From Pedosphaera sp. (GTDB lineage: Bacteria; Verrucomicrobiota; Verrucomicrobiia; Limisphaerales; DSYF01), in the NCBI GenBank assembly GCA_017853715.1, contig JAFMIZ010000009.1, positions 1 to 52,520 on the forward strand: a stretch of 52,520 bases of DNA, read 5' to 3'. Made by a program: the position numbers and the translations under genes. Under the pieces are notes generated by a model that searched no databases, was not told the DNA's origin, and saw only the letters and a list, made by a program, of their open reading frames with translations. This document shows, piece after piece, positions 26,283 to 36,237 of this stretch; position 1 is the stretch's first letter, and every line of letters starts with the position of its first letter.

Positions 26283-27631
26283 ACTTCTGGAACGCCATCA
26301 GTGTTGGCTTGAAGGAGATTTGGGCGCACAAGTTCCGCTCCTTCCTTACCATGCTGGGCATCATTCTGGGTGTATCCAGTTTGGTGGCGATGTCCGCTCT
26401 TGTGAAGGGCATGGAAGTCGGTGCCACGGAAGCCCTGATCGCGGTGGGCGGACTGCAAAAGCTCCGCATCGAACGTGGAGACGTGCCCATCGAGCAACGA
26501 CATTTACAGGACCAATCGCGGGGCCTGACCATGGACGACGTTTACGCCATTCAAGCGGGCGCGACGTTGGTTTCAAAAGTTTCTCCAGAAGTCCGTGTGC
26601 CCGGCGCGACACTCTCCGCCAAAGGCAAAGTGACCCGCCCTTTCATCTGCTCCGGAGCGTGGCCGGTGGTGCTAGAGCAATATGAACACGAGGTCGAACA
26701 TGGCCGCATGTTCAACGAAGTGGACGACGACCAGGCGCGCAGCGTATGCGTCATCGGCACCGGCATACGCGATCAATTATTCGGATCACCAGAAGAGGCC
26801 GGGCGCGAAATCAACCCGATCGGCGAAACGCTCACCATCAATGGCGAAGCATTCACCATCGTCGGCATGTTCAAACATTACGAAAGCGAGCAACAGCGCA
26901 AGGCCCGCGAACTGGGCATCAAGCAAACGTTCAGCCGCCGGAGCCGGGACCGCGGCAGCTTTGTTTATTGGCTCAAGAACAACACCGTTTATATCCCACT
27001 CAACGCAGCCGCCCTCAAGTTCACCGCCAGCCCCGAAGGACGCAGCCTCGGAGGTGGCTCCACTGATCCCAGCTCGCTGACGGTCTCTTCCATCGAGGTG
27101 CGCCTGAGCGACATAAATCAGATCAACGAAGCCCTCCAGCAGGTGCGCAACATCCTGTTCAGCACCCACAAGGGCATCGAAGATTTCTCCTTCCGCACGC
27201 AGGAAGACTGGGCCGACACCATCAAAGCGTTCATCCGCAACGCCCGCATGAGCGGCGGCACCATTGCCGCCATCAGCCTGCTCGTTGGTGGCATCGGCAT
27301 CATGAACATCATGCTCGCCAGCATTTCGGGTCGCGTGCGCGAAATCGGCTTGCGCAAAGCCATCGGCGCCACCACGGCAGATGTGTTCACGCAGGTCATC
27401 ATCGAAAGCGTGGTGCTGGCGTTGCTCGGCGGATTGATGGGCCTCGTGACGGCGGTTGGATTGGTCCAATTGTTGGGCCAACTGTCGCCCACGGAAAATG
27501 ACCCCATCATCTCCTTCACCGCGTTACTGGTGGCGTTTTGCTCGAGCGTGGTCATCGGAATTTTGGCCGGCCTCTTGCCGGCCTTCAAAGCTGCCCGCCT
27601 CAGCCCCATCATGGCCCTGCGCTACGAATGA
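26279..27631 (+). CDS. MacB-type ABC permease, first of two
   Basis: A 450-residue FtsX/MacB-like permease: an N-terminal membrane helix (SFLTMLGIILGVSSLVAMSA), a large periplasmic domain of about 250 residues, then three membrane helices near the C-terminus with the family segment LLVGGIGIMNIMLASISGR VREIGLR and the end AARLSPIMALRYE. It overlaps the ATPase upstream and the second permease downstream by 4 nt each, so the stoichiometry is probably coupled. It is clearly paralogous to the next gene. Confidence 0.93.
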   Translation: MNFWNAISVGLKEIWAHKFRSFLTMLGIILGVSSLVAMSALVKGMEVGATEALIAVGGLQKLRIERGDVPIEQRHLQDQSRGLTMDDVYAIQAGATLVSKVSPEVRVPGATLSAKGKVTRPFICSGAWPVVLEQYEHEVEHGRMFNEVDDDQARSVCVIGTGIRDQLFGSPEEAGREINPIGETLTINGEAFTIVGMFKHYESEQQRKARELGIKQTFSRRSRDRGSFVYWLKNNTVYIPLNAAALKFTASPEGRSLGGGSTDPSSLTVSSIEVRLSDINQINEALQQVRNILFSTHKGIEDFSFRTQEDWADTIKAFIRNARMSGGTIAAISLLVGGIGIMNIMLASISGRVREIGLRKAIGATTADVFTQVIIESVVLALLGGLMGLVTAVGLVQLLGQLSPTENDPIISFTALLVAFCSSVVIGILAGLLPAFKAARLSPIMALRYE

Positions 27632-28989
27632 TCCTGCTCAACTCCATTTCCATCGGGCTGAAGGACGTCTGGGCGCACAAGCTCCGGTCGCTGCTGACCA
27701 TGCTGGGAATCATCCTCGGCGTGGCGAGCTTGGTGGCCATGGCGGCGATCGTCAAGGGCATGGAAAATGGGATGAAGGAAAACATGATCGCCATGGGCGG
27801 CGCCAACAAGGTCACGGTTCAAGACCAAGATGTTCCGCCTGAACAAGAGCACCTCGCGAGCGAAGCCCCCGGCTGCACCATCCGCGACGTGCTGGCGTTG
27901 CGGGACAGCGCCTCCATGCTCGAACTCATCTCGCCGGAAATGGAATTGGACAATGCCGTGGTCAGCCGTGGCGAGAATCACATGCGCCCGTCCGAGTGCG
28001 TCGGGGTCTGGCCCGCGGTTCTCGACATGAATCTGCACACGCTCGAACACGGACGCTTCTTCACGGATCTAGATGAAGAACTGGCCAGCAGTGTGTGCGT
28101 GATCGGCACAGCCATTCGCGACGAGTTGTTCGGCTCACCCGAGCGCACGGGACGCGAGATCATTCCGATCGGCGAGACCCTTCTCATCAACGAACAACCC
28201 TTCACCATCGTGGGCATGTTCACCCGCTACGAAAGCGAACAGGAGAAGAAGGAACGCGAACAGGCCCGTCAGGCCCGATCAGAAGCCAAATCAGAAGCCG
28301 GCCTAGCTCGCCAGCGCGGTTGGGGACGCAGCGGCAATTGGGCCTTCAGCCGGAAGAATGAAACCATCTACATCCCACTGAATACGATGTGGGTCCGCTT
28401 CCGCAGCGCCACGGGCACCAACGGCGTGCCCAACCCGCGCCTCAGCAACATCGATATCAGGGTGGTCGATGTGGAGCAGATGGAAGCCTCCCTGCAACAG
28501 GCCAAGAACGTATTGATGATCACCCATAACGGCATCGAAGACTTCAACTTTCGTTCCCGTGAAAGCGAACTGGAAACCATCACACGGCAAATCCGCAATG
28601 CCCGCCTGAGCGGCGGCATCATCGCAGGGATTGCCCTGCTCGTTGGCGGCATCGGCATCATGAACATCATGCTGGCGAGCATCAACGAACGTATCCGCGA
28701 GATCGGCATCTGCAAAGCCATCGGGGCCTCTGGACCAGCTGTGTTTGCGCAGATTTTGTCCGAAGGCATCGCCATCTCCTGCATTGGCGCCCTGCTAGGT
28801 TTGGGAGCTTCTTTCGGTTTGGTGAAGTTCCTGTTGCTCCTATCCCCTTCGCAAAACGCCCCGGTCATCACGCTGACCCCCATGGTACTGGCCGTGACAT
28901 TCAGTGCCATGGTGGGCATCATTGCCGGAATCTACCCCGCCATCAAAGCCGCCCGCCTCGACCCCATTCAAGCGCTACGCTACGAGTAG
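27628..28989 (+). CDS. MacB-type ABC permease, second of two
   Basis: A 453-residue paralogue of the preceding permease, with the same layout. The two share NxISxGLKxxWAHKxRSxLTMLGIILGV at the start and GGIGIMNIMLASI in the membrane part, but the periplasmic domains differ. This copy has a charged insert rich in Glu, Lys, Arg and Ala (around residues 205-230), possibly coiled. The start is ATG 27628, overlapping the previous stop as ATGA. The pair suggests a permease heterodimer instead of the MacB homodimer. Transported substrate unknown. Confidence 0.93.
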   Translation: MILLNSISIGLKDVWAHKLRSLLTMLGIILGVASLVAMAAIVKGMENGMKENMIAMGGANKVTVQDQDVPPEQEHLASEAPGCTIRDVLALRDSASMLELISPEMELDNAVVSRGENHMRPSECVGVWPAVLDMNLHTLEHGRFFTDLDEELASSVCVIGTAIRDELFGSPERTGREIIPIGETLLINEQPFTIVGMFTRYESEQEKKEREQARQARSEAKSEAGLARQRGWGRSGNWAFSRKNETIYIPLNTMWVRFRSATGTNGVPNPRLSNIDIRVVDVEQMEASLQQAKNVLMITHNGIEDFNFRSRESELETITRQIRNARLSGGIIAGIALLVGGIGIMNIMLASINERIREIGICKAIGASGPAVFAQILSEGIAISCIGALLGLGASFGLVKFLLLLSPSQNAPVITLTPMVLAVTFSAMVGIIAGIYPAIKAARLDPIQALRYE

Positions 28990-29075
28990 TTCACTCGAAC
29001 GGTCCTTGAAAGGAGTTGCTTACATCCTTTGCTCCCCTTGCCCAAACGCTCCTTTTCAGCAACACTGCCCGTCCG

Positions 29076-30827
29076 ATGAAGACCAAATCGAGCAAGTCAC
29101 TCACAGCCACCAACCTCCGTCCGTTCTCCAGCATCCTCGTTGACGGACCCGAACGCGCTGCCGCCCGCGCCATGCTGTATCCGGTCGGCTTCAAGGAAGA
29201 GGATTTCAAAAAGCCCATCATCGGCATCGCCTCCACCTGGAGCAATGTCACCCCGTGCAACATGCACATCGACAAGCTCGCGCTCGAATCCGAGAAAGGC
29301 GCTAACGAAGCCGGCGGCAAGGCGATCATCTTCAACACCATCACCATTTCCGACGGCATCTCGATGGGCAGCGAAGGCATGAAGTATTCGCTCGTCTCCC
29401 GCGAAGTCATTGCTGACTCCATCGAAACCGTCGTGGGATGCGGCGGCATGGATGGCTACGTCGCCATCGGCGGTTGCGATAAGAACATGCCCGGCTGCCT
29501 CATCGTCATGGCGCGCATGAATCGCCCCGCAGTGTTCGTCTATGGCGGGACGATTCTGCCCGGCTGCCTCACCGCCGCCACGGCCCCTGCCAACTCGCCC
29601 AACATCGGCAAAGACCTCGACGTGGTCTCCGTGTTTGAAGCCATCGGCCAGCACGCCGCTGGCAAGATCAACGACGCGGAATTGCACGCCGTGGAATCCT
29701 GCGCCATTCCAGGCCCCGGTTCCTGCGGCGGCATGTATACCGCCAATACCATGGCCAGCGCGATTGAAGCGCTCGGCATGAGCTTGCCCAACAGTTCCGC
29801 GCAAAATGCCGTGAGTCCCGCGAAGCTCGACGATTGCCGCCGCGCGGGCGCCGCCGTGGTGAACATGCTGAAGCAAGGCATCAAGCCCAGCGACATCCTC
29901 ACCCGGAAAGCGTTTGAGAACGCCATCACCGTCGTCATCGCGCTCGGCGGATCGACCAATGCCGTGTTGCACCTGCTCGCCATCGCGCACGCTGCGAAGG
30001 TGAAGTTGACCATCGACGACTTCACGCGCATCGGCAAACGCGTGCCCGTGCTCGCGGACCTCAAGCCCAGCGGCAAGTTCACCATGAGCGCGCTAGTAGC
30101 CATCGGCGGCATCCGTCCGCTCATGAAGACGCTGCTCGATGCCGGGTTGCTCCACGGCGATTGCCTCACTGTTACCGGCGAGACCATGGCCGAAACCCTC
30201 GCCAACGTGAAACCGTATCCGGCGGGTCAGAGCATCATTCAACCGCTCGACAAGCCGATCAAGAGGGACAGTCACCTCGTCATCTTCCGCGGCAATCTTT
30301 GCCCGGAAGGCGCGGTCGGAAAAATTTCCGGCAAGGAAGGCCTGCGCTTTGAAGGCAAGGCCATCGTGTTCGAGGGCGAAGAAGCCGCGTTGCAAGCCAT
30401 CCTCAAAGGCACAGTCAAGAGGGGACATGTCGTGGTGGTGCGCAGTGAAGGACCGAAAGGCGGACCTGGCATGCGCGAGATGCTTTCCCCCACCAGCGCC
30501 ATCATGGGCAAGGGCCTGGGCAAAGAGGTCGCGCTAATCACGGACGGACGGTTCAGCGGCGGCAGCCACGGCTTCGTGGTTGGTCACGTAACCCCTGAAG
30601 CCTATGTGGGCGGCCCGATTGCGCTCGTGAAGAATGGTGATCCCATCGTCATTGACGCCGAGAAGCGTGAGATGACCTTAGGCATCAGCGCTGCGGAAAT
30701 GCAGAAGCGCAAGAAAACGTGGAAGCAACCCAAGCCCCGTTACCCACGCGGCGTGCTCGCCAAATACGCCCACACTGTGACTAGCGCCAGCGAAGGCGCC
30801 GTTACGGATAAAGATTTGAAGCTGTAA
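29076..30827 (+). CDS. ilvD: Dihydroxy-acid dehydratase
   Basis: IlvD dehydrates dihydroxy-acids to 2-keto acids in valine, isoleucine and leucine (and pantoate) synthesis. The 583 residues contain the iron-sulfur ligands in [18 protein letters not shown] and [14 protein letters not shown], plus [15 protein letters not shown] and [14 protein letters not shown]. The C-terminal [16 protein letters not shown] is typical. The frame is open to 29016, but ATG 29076 (MKTKSSKSL) is preferred because family members start near that point. It lies 86 nt after the exporter operon. No obvious attenuator or T-box is in that gap, and no clear terminator follows. Confidence 0.96.
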   Translation: MKTKSSKSLTATNLRPFSSILVDGPERAAARAMLYPVGFKEEDFKKPIIGIASTWSNVTPCNMHIDKLALESEKGANEAGGKAIIFNTITISDGISMGSEGMKYSLVSREVIADSIETVVGCGGMDGYVAIGGCDKNMPGCLIVMARMNRPAVFVYGGTILPGCLTAATAPANSPNIGKDLDVVSVFEAIGQHAAGKINDAELHAVESCAIPGPGSCGGMYTANTMASAIEALGMSLPNSSAQNAVSPAKLDDCRRAGAAVVNMLKQGIKPSDILTRKAFENAITVVIALGGSTNAVLHLLAIAHAAKVKLTIDDFTRIGKRVPVLADLKPSGKFTMSALVAIGGIRPLMKTLLDAGLLHGDCLTVTGETMAETLANVKPYPAGQSIIQPLDKPIKRDSHLVIFRGNLCPEGAVGKISGKEGLRFEGKAIVFEGEEAALQAILKGTVKRGHVVVVRSEGPKGGPGMREMLSPTSAIMGKGLGKEVALITDGRFSGGSHGFVVGHVTPEAYVGGPIALVKNGDPIVIDAEKREMTLGISAAEMQKRKKTWKQPKPRYPRGVLAKYAHTVTSASEGAVTDKDLKL

Positions 30828-30978
30828 AGGCCATACCGCCTGTTTTCCACAATAGCGAGGAGCAATCAATCGGTTGGCGGAGACGAATTGTTCGCTGGCA
30901 GCGGGGGATTTCTGCTTGGTGAAACACCTTCTTGACTTGCAGGAGGGCTCCGCCGGCGTCCTTCTTGCTGAGCTTGGG

Positions 30979-31611
30979 CTAACCTTGGAGCACCACTTTG
31001 GAGGCGCGATAGAATTGAGCAGTTGCACCCTGCGTCAAACTGGTGTCGAAGAAGGTGAAACGTCCATTGCCATCGGCGGTGCAGGCACCCACCGGGTTCC
31101 TAGTCGGATTTACCAGACTGAAGGAGGCTTCGATTCGACAGGCCTGGCCGGTGTCGCCCAAGCCGCGAATCTCAAAGCCTCCGCTCAACCGATGGAGAAT
31201 GGTCATGAGTTGCGGAGGAACCGGCCCTAACCACAGTTGAGCAGCGTTGGCGGCGTTTACATAGATGATCGTTTCGCGGTGGGCGACGCCAGTGATGGAA
31301 AAACTGCGGCAGTCCACCGCCGCTGGGCTGACGCCCTGGATCGACATGGTGAAATAGTCGTAGCGAGGGTCATCGCTCACGAAACGGATCGAACCCTTGC
31401 TAAAAGTAGCACTACAACCGGCAGGCAATGACTCGGCACTCAATGGAACCTCCAACAGACCCAAGCCTCGCCGCTCGATGCACACTTCGTAAAGCAGCAA
31501 GCCACCGGGGAAGGAATTGCTGGGCCAAAGCGGCGCCACGGTTATTCCGGATAGTTCAGACATGGCAAATGCAGTCGTGCCGGTGAGAGTCAATGCCACT
31601 CCAGTGATCAT
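30979..31611 (-). CDS. Small secreted protein of unknown function (start region frameshifted)
   Basis: Not a family I recognise. From ATG 31611 the frame gives 210 residues: a hydrophobic stretch (ITGVALTLTGTTAFA) and a mature part with several cysteines, ending RFTFFDTSLTQGATAQFYRA, a type of C-terminal tail common in exported verrucomicrobial proteins. A better start exists at ATG 31631, behind an AAAGAG, but it is out of frame by one base: the A-run at 31624-31628 has five A. With six it would read MKKCFAAMITGVALTLTGTT, a proper signal peptide. So the gene is either mutated, mis-sequenced, or started at 31611 with a poor export signal. It lies downstream of the icd terminator. Confidence 0.6.
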   Translation of the reverse strand: MITGVALTLTGTTAFAMSELSGITVAPLWPSNSFPGGLLLYEVCIERRGLGLLEVPLSAESLPAGCSATFSKGSIRFVSDDPRYDYFTMSIQGVSPAAVDCRSFSITGVAHRETIIYVNAANAAQLWLGPVPPQLMTILHRLSGGFEIRGLGDTGQACRIEASFSLVNPTRNPVGACTADGNGRFTFFDTSLTQGATAQFYRASKVVLQG

Positions 31612-31760
31612 TGCTGCGAAACATTTTTCATGAGTCTCTTTCGGTTGTGTGACGTAGTGCGTCGTCGAAAGCAGATTGCCGGACCCGGCACCTGGAATCA
31701 CCCCGGGAGTAGGCCTCCCGCAATTATTACTACCAAGGCACAGGCGAGGGATGGGCCATG

Positions 31761-31801
31761 AAAAGCAAAAACGGCGGCTCCGGATTCTGGAACCGCCGTT
31801 T
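31761..31801 (-). terminator. Rho-independent terminator of icd
   Basis: The inverted repeat AAACGGCGG / CCGCCGTTT, extended inside by three more pairs after one mismatch, is followed on the minus strand by TTTTTGCTTTTC. It starts about 40 nt past the icd stop. A-rich sequence is also present on the other flank, but the T-tract favours the minus strand. Confidence 0.85.
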
Positions 31802-31841
31802 GAAGTTGCCAGTAGCGCTCCGAAGGGACGCCACCAGACCA

Positions 31842-33107
<1,266 letters not shown>

Positions 33108-33167
33108 GGTTATTTATGGTTTTCGATTTACGATTTGAGATTTCCCTTCGCCGAGATCCATGCCGGG

Positions 33168-35159
33168 TCAAGCAACCGAGGACAAGGCAGCAATCTGAGG
33201 CTTGGCCTCTGTCTGGCCGAGCAGTTTGTTCACTTCAGCAACAAGATTGTCGGCGGTGAGGCCGTGCTTGTTGCGGAGGTAATCCACGGTCGTAGCATGT
33301 TCGATGAACTGGTCCGGCCAGCCCAAGCGGTGAACAGGGGTGGTGATGCGGCGACCAGCATAAAGCTCCAGCACGGCGGAACCGTAGCCGCCCATGAGCA
33401 CATGATCTTCCAGAGTGGCGACCACGTCGGCAGCCCGGCCAAAGAACTCGTGCACGCCCTCATCCAGTGGCTTGTAGAAACGCGGGTTAATCAGCGCAAC
33501 ATCACAGCCTTGAGCGGCCAACTTCTCCGCCGCCTCACGGGCGACGGAATTCATGTTGCCCAACGCGAACAGAGCCACTTTGCGCCCGCCGTTGTTGGAG
33601 AAACTACGCAGGACCTCGGCCTTGCCGATCTCAATGGGAGCCGGCTGGTCCTTGATGGGCACGCCTTCCGCATTGCCGCGCGGATACCGAATCGCGACGG
33701 GATGTTTCTGGATGGACGCCGTGAACATCATGTCCTGCAACTCGTCCTCATCCTTGGGCGACATGCCGATGATATTCGGCAAGCACCGCAAGTAGGCGAT
33801 GTCGAACACGCCATGATGCGTCGGGCCATCATTGGCAGAAAGGCCCGCGCGATCCATGCAGAACGTCACCGGTAAATCCTGCAGGCACACGTCGTGATGA
33901 ATGCAGTCGTAGGCGCGTTGCAAGAAGCTTGAGTAGATGGCGCACACCGGATGGAAACCCATCGTCGCCATACCGGCGGCGAAAATGACCGCGTGCTCCT
34001 CGGCAATGCCCACATCGTAATACTTGTCCGGAACTTCCTTCTCCAGATGCTTCAGGCCGGTGCCGCTGGGCATCGCGGCGGTGATCCCAACGATGGTGTT
34101 ATCTTTGCGGCAAAGCTTGACCATGGTTTTGCCCATGATGTCCTGCCACATGGGCGCTGAACCTGGCTTGGCCGGGGGCGTATCACCGGTCCGGATGTCA
34201 TAGGGCCCAAGGCCGTGGAATTTTTCAGGGAACTTCTGCGCCGCCTCAAACCCCCTGCCCTTCTTGGTAAGCACGTGAATGACAATCGGCTCGCTGCACG
34301 TCTTGGCAAACTCCAACGTGCTGACCAGCATGGGTAGGTCATGGCCGTCAATCGGGCCGAGATAGCGGACGCCCATTTCCTCGAACAAGATGCTGCTGCT
34401 GCTTCCGCCCCGTCCATCGGTGCCCACACCGGGATTCTGCTCCAGCGATATGCCTGTGGCCGCGCCTTTCAAAAACTCCTCTGCCTTGTGGCCAAGCTTT
34501 AACGCCACTTCACCCTTGGGCATGCGGCGCAGCCAGTTTGCGAAATCATGCGCGAGCTTGTTGTAACGCGGATTCGTCGTGAGCTTGCCGAGATAGGTGG
34601 CAATGGCACCGACGTTCTTGGCGATGCTCCACTCGTTATCATTTAGAATGCCGATGAAACGCTTGGTCGTGTGGCCGATGTTGTTGAGGGCCTCAAAGGA
34701 AATGCCGTTGGTCAGCGCTGCATCGCCGAAGATGCAAACGACGTTTTCATCCGTGCCAAGCTGGTCGCGCGCCGCGCACATGCCCAGCGCCGCCGACAGA
34801 GCCGTGCCCGCGTGGCCTGCGCCGAACGAGTCATGTTCGCTCTCCGTGCGGAGCGCGAAGCCGTTCAACCCATCGGTTTGGCGAATGGTATGAAACCGAT
34901 TCTTGCGCCCGGTCAGCAGCTTGTGGACGTAAACCTGATGGCTGACGTCCCAGACGAATTTGTCCTTCGGCGTCTTGAAGACGTGATGCAGGGCAATCGT
35001 CAACTCGACGACACCGAGATTCGGCCCCAGATGCCCGCCGTTGCGGGACAGCACTGTGATCAGCTCGTGGCGGATTTCTTCCGCGAGCTGCAGCATTTGC
35101 GGCACGGTCAGTTTTTGGACGTGCACAGGGCTATCAACCATGTCGAGGTAGCGGCTCAT
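33168..35159 (-). CDS. dxs: 1-deoxy-D-xylulose-5-phosphate synthase
   Basis: Dxs condenses pyruvate and glyceraldehyde 3-phosphate to DXP, the first MEP-pathway step, with thiamine diphosphate. The 663-residue chain has RNGGHLGPNLGVVELTIALH (substrate His), the ThDP/Mg loop FGDAALTNGISFEALN to ILNDNEWSIAKNVG, the glutamate of the cofactor site in GIAEEHAV, and FCMDRAGLSANDGPTHHGVF in the pyrimidine domain. A C-terminal transketolase-type domain follows. It sits in the common xseB-dxs neighbourhood. ispD lies elsewhere in the window. Confidence 0.96.
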   Translation of the reverse strand: MSRYLDMVDSPVHVQKLTVPQMLQLAEEIRHELITVLSRNGGHLGPNLGVVELTIALHHVFKTPKDKFVWDVSHQVYVHKLLTGRKNRFHTIRQTDGLNGFALRTESEHDSFGAGHAGTALSAALGMCAARDQLGTDENVVCIFGDAALTNGISFEALNNIGHTTKRFIGILNDNEWSIAKNVGAIATYLGKLTTNPRYNKLAHDFANWLRRMPKGEVALKLGHKAEEFLKGAATGISLEQNPGVGTDGRGGSSSSILFEEMGVRYLGPIDGHDLPMLVSTLEFAKTCSEPIVIHVLTKKGRGFEAAQKFPEKFHGLGPYDIRTGDTPPAKPGSAPMWQDIMGKTMVKLCRKDNTIVGITAAMPSGTGLKHLEKEVPDKYYDVGIAEEHAVIFAAGMATMGFHPVCAIYSSFLQRAYDCIHHDVCLQDLPVTFCMDRAGLSANDGPTHHGVFDIAYLRCLPNIIGMSPKDEDELQDMMFTASIQKHPVAIRYPRGNAEGVPIKDQPAPIEIGKAEVLRSFSNNGGRKVALFALGNMNSVAREAAEKLAAQGCDVALINPRFYKPLDEGVHEFFGRAADVVATLEDHVLMGGYGSAVLELYAGRRITTPVHRLGWPDQFIEHATTVDYLRNKHGLTADNLVAEVNKLLGQTEAKPQIAALSSVA

Positions 35160-35193
35160 TTTTTGGTAAAACTACAATTCACCGGGAATTAAC

Positions 35194-35220
35194 AGCCGGG
35201 CAGGTCATACCTGCCCTGCT
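35194..35220 (-). repeat. Inverted repeat between xseB and dxs
   Basis: GGGCAGGT / ACCTGCCC (8 bp, loop CAT), extended by three more pairs beyond one mismatch, begins 4 nt past the xseB stop. No T-tract follows on the minus strand, so it may be a partial terminator, a processing site or mRNA stabiliser within the xseB-dxs transcript. Confidence 0.4.
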
Positions 35221-35223
35221 CGT

Positions 35224-35502
35224 TCAGCCCGCATCATCTTCCGCGTCGAGGGCAACAGGCTTGAGCGTCAGTGCGCCCTCGGCATTCTTTTCCAACTGCT
35301 GAATCTTCAATTCAGCGTCAGCAATCTTGGCCTGACAAACCCGTGCCAGCTTCATGCCTTCCTCATAGCGCGCCAGCAATTGTTCCAAGGACAGCTCGTC
35401 GGATTCCATTGCATCCACAATGGTTTCCAGCCGTTTCATGGCCTCTTCAAACGGGAGACTGTCTAACCGGGCTGCCTCTGCAGCCTTGGAAGGCTTGGAC
35501 AT
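35224..35502 (-). CDS. xseB: Exodeoxyribonuclease VII small subunit
   Basis: XseB (92 residues) joins XseA to form exonuclease VII, which degrades single-stranded DNA. The family core is LPFEEAMKRLETIVDAMESD followed by LSLEQLLARYEEGMKLARVC, and the C-terminal part is the usual helical tail (LKIQQLEKN). The xseA gene is not in this window. It lies directly upstream of dxs, a common arrangement, and 46 nt downstream of the FHA gene's restored end. Confidence 0.94.
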   Translation of the reverse strand: MSKPSKAAEAARLDSLPFEEAMKRLETIVDAMESDELSLEQLLARYEEGMKLARVCQAKIADAELKIQQLEKNAEGALTLKPVALDAEDDAG

Positions 35503-35548
35503 GGACGTAGCGTAGGGGAAAGCAGGCCCACCGTCCAGCGCAGGCTGG

Positions 35549-35780
35549 TCACTTCGGGTCGATTCGGCGGGTGATCCGCTTGGTAATCAGCTTGGTGACG
35601 TCAAGCTTGTCCTTGATGAAACCAAACCAAGTGCGTTTGTCCTGTTTGACAAACTCAGGGAGAACCTCGCAAACACCGCTGCAATCGGGACAAAGGTAGA
35701 GAACCTTGCCCGCACTGCGGCGAATCCGGTGTATGCACGGCGTGCAATAGAGGTTTTGACAGCGCGTACATTGCCAGGCC
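35549..35780 (-). pseudogene. Displaced zinc-binding C-terminal segment of the FHA protein
   Basis: One frame away from the FHA gene, the minus strand reads WQCTRCQNLYCTPCIHRIRR, then LYLCPDCSGVCEVLPEF and ends with KRITRRIDPK and TGA at 35551-35549. The spaced CxxC pairs look like a B-box or zinc-ribbon module, and the CLHHDDRMR still read in the FHA frame would supply the first ligands. Removing one G from the GGCC at 35777-35780 joins both parts into a 205-residue FHA-zinc protein. Confidence 0.7.
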
Positions 35781-36167
35781 GCGCATCCGGTCGTCGTGAT
35801 GCAAGCAAACCTTGAAACCGCTGGGCGAAACCAGCTTGGGCGGGGCTACTTCCTCCACTTTAGGCACGAAGACCTGCACCTCGGAAACTTCGACCACAAA
35901 ATCCACGCTCCCAATCCTTAGGGCCTGCCCGGAATGTATCTCAGCCTGCTTGACCTGCTGACCGTCGAGGAAAGTTCCATTGGTAGAACCCAAGTCACGC
36001 ACGACCAGCGATTCGCCCCCCAAAATGAGTTCGCAATGCACAGCAGAGACCGTGGCGTGATCAATGGAAACGTCGTTGTGAGCGCCTCTTCCAACGCGGT
36101 TGGTTCCTAACCGAAGGTGAATCGGCCACTCTACTACTCCGCCTCCTTGTGGGATTAATTTTGCCAT
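35655..36167 (-). CDS. FHA domain protein, C-terminus frameshifted
   Basis: A 170-residue reading frame with an intact FHA domain, which binds phosphothreonine peptides: RVGRGAHNDVSID (conserved GR), TVSAVHCELI (SxxH) and LGSTNGTFLDG (the N-G signature). Start ATG 36167 (MAKLIPQGGG); the frame is open further but has no better start. After residue 129 (CLHHDDRMR) the frame becomes nonsensical (LAMYALSKPLL...), whereas the next frame continues as a Cys-rich zinc module. A one-base insertion at 35777-35781 explains this. It lies between secA and xseB. A Ser/Thr kinase exists at 20.6 kb but nothing links the two directly. Confidence 0.8.
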   Translation of the reverse strand: MAKLIPQGGGVVEWPIHLRLGTNRVGRGAHNDVSIDHATVSAVHCELILGGESLVVRDLGSTNGTFLDGQQVKQAEIHSGQALRIGSVDFVVEVSEVQVFVPKVEEVAPPKLVSPSGFKVCLHHDDRMRGLAMYALSKPLLHAVHTPDSPQCGQGSLPLSRLQRCLRGSP

Positions 36168-36237
36168 AAAGGCAGTGGTGACGGGGCTTCGAGTACCCCG
36201 CCAATCCGACACTGCGCAAGCCCTGAATTCCAGAATC

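Noticed and set aside
28990-29075. A leucine/valine attenuator or T-box before ilvD
   Set aside because: No run of Leu/Val/Ile codons, terminator hairpin or T-box sequence is visible in the gap.
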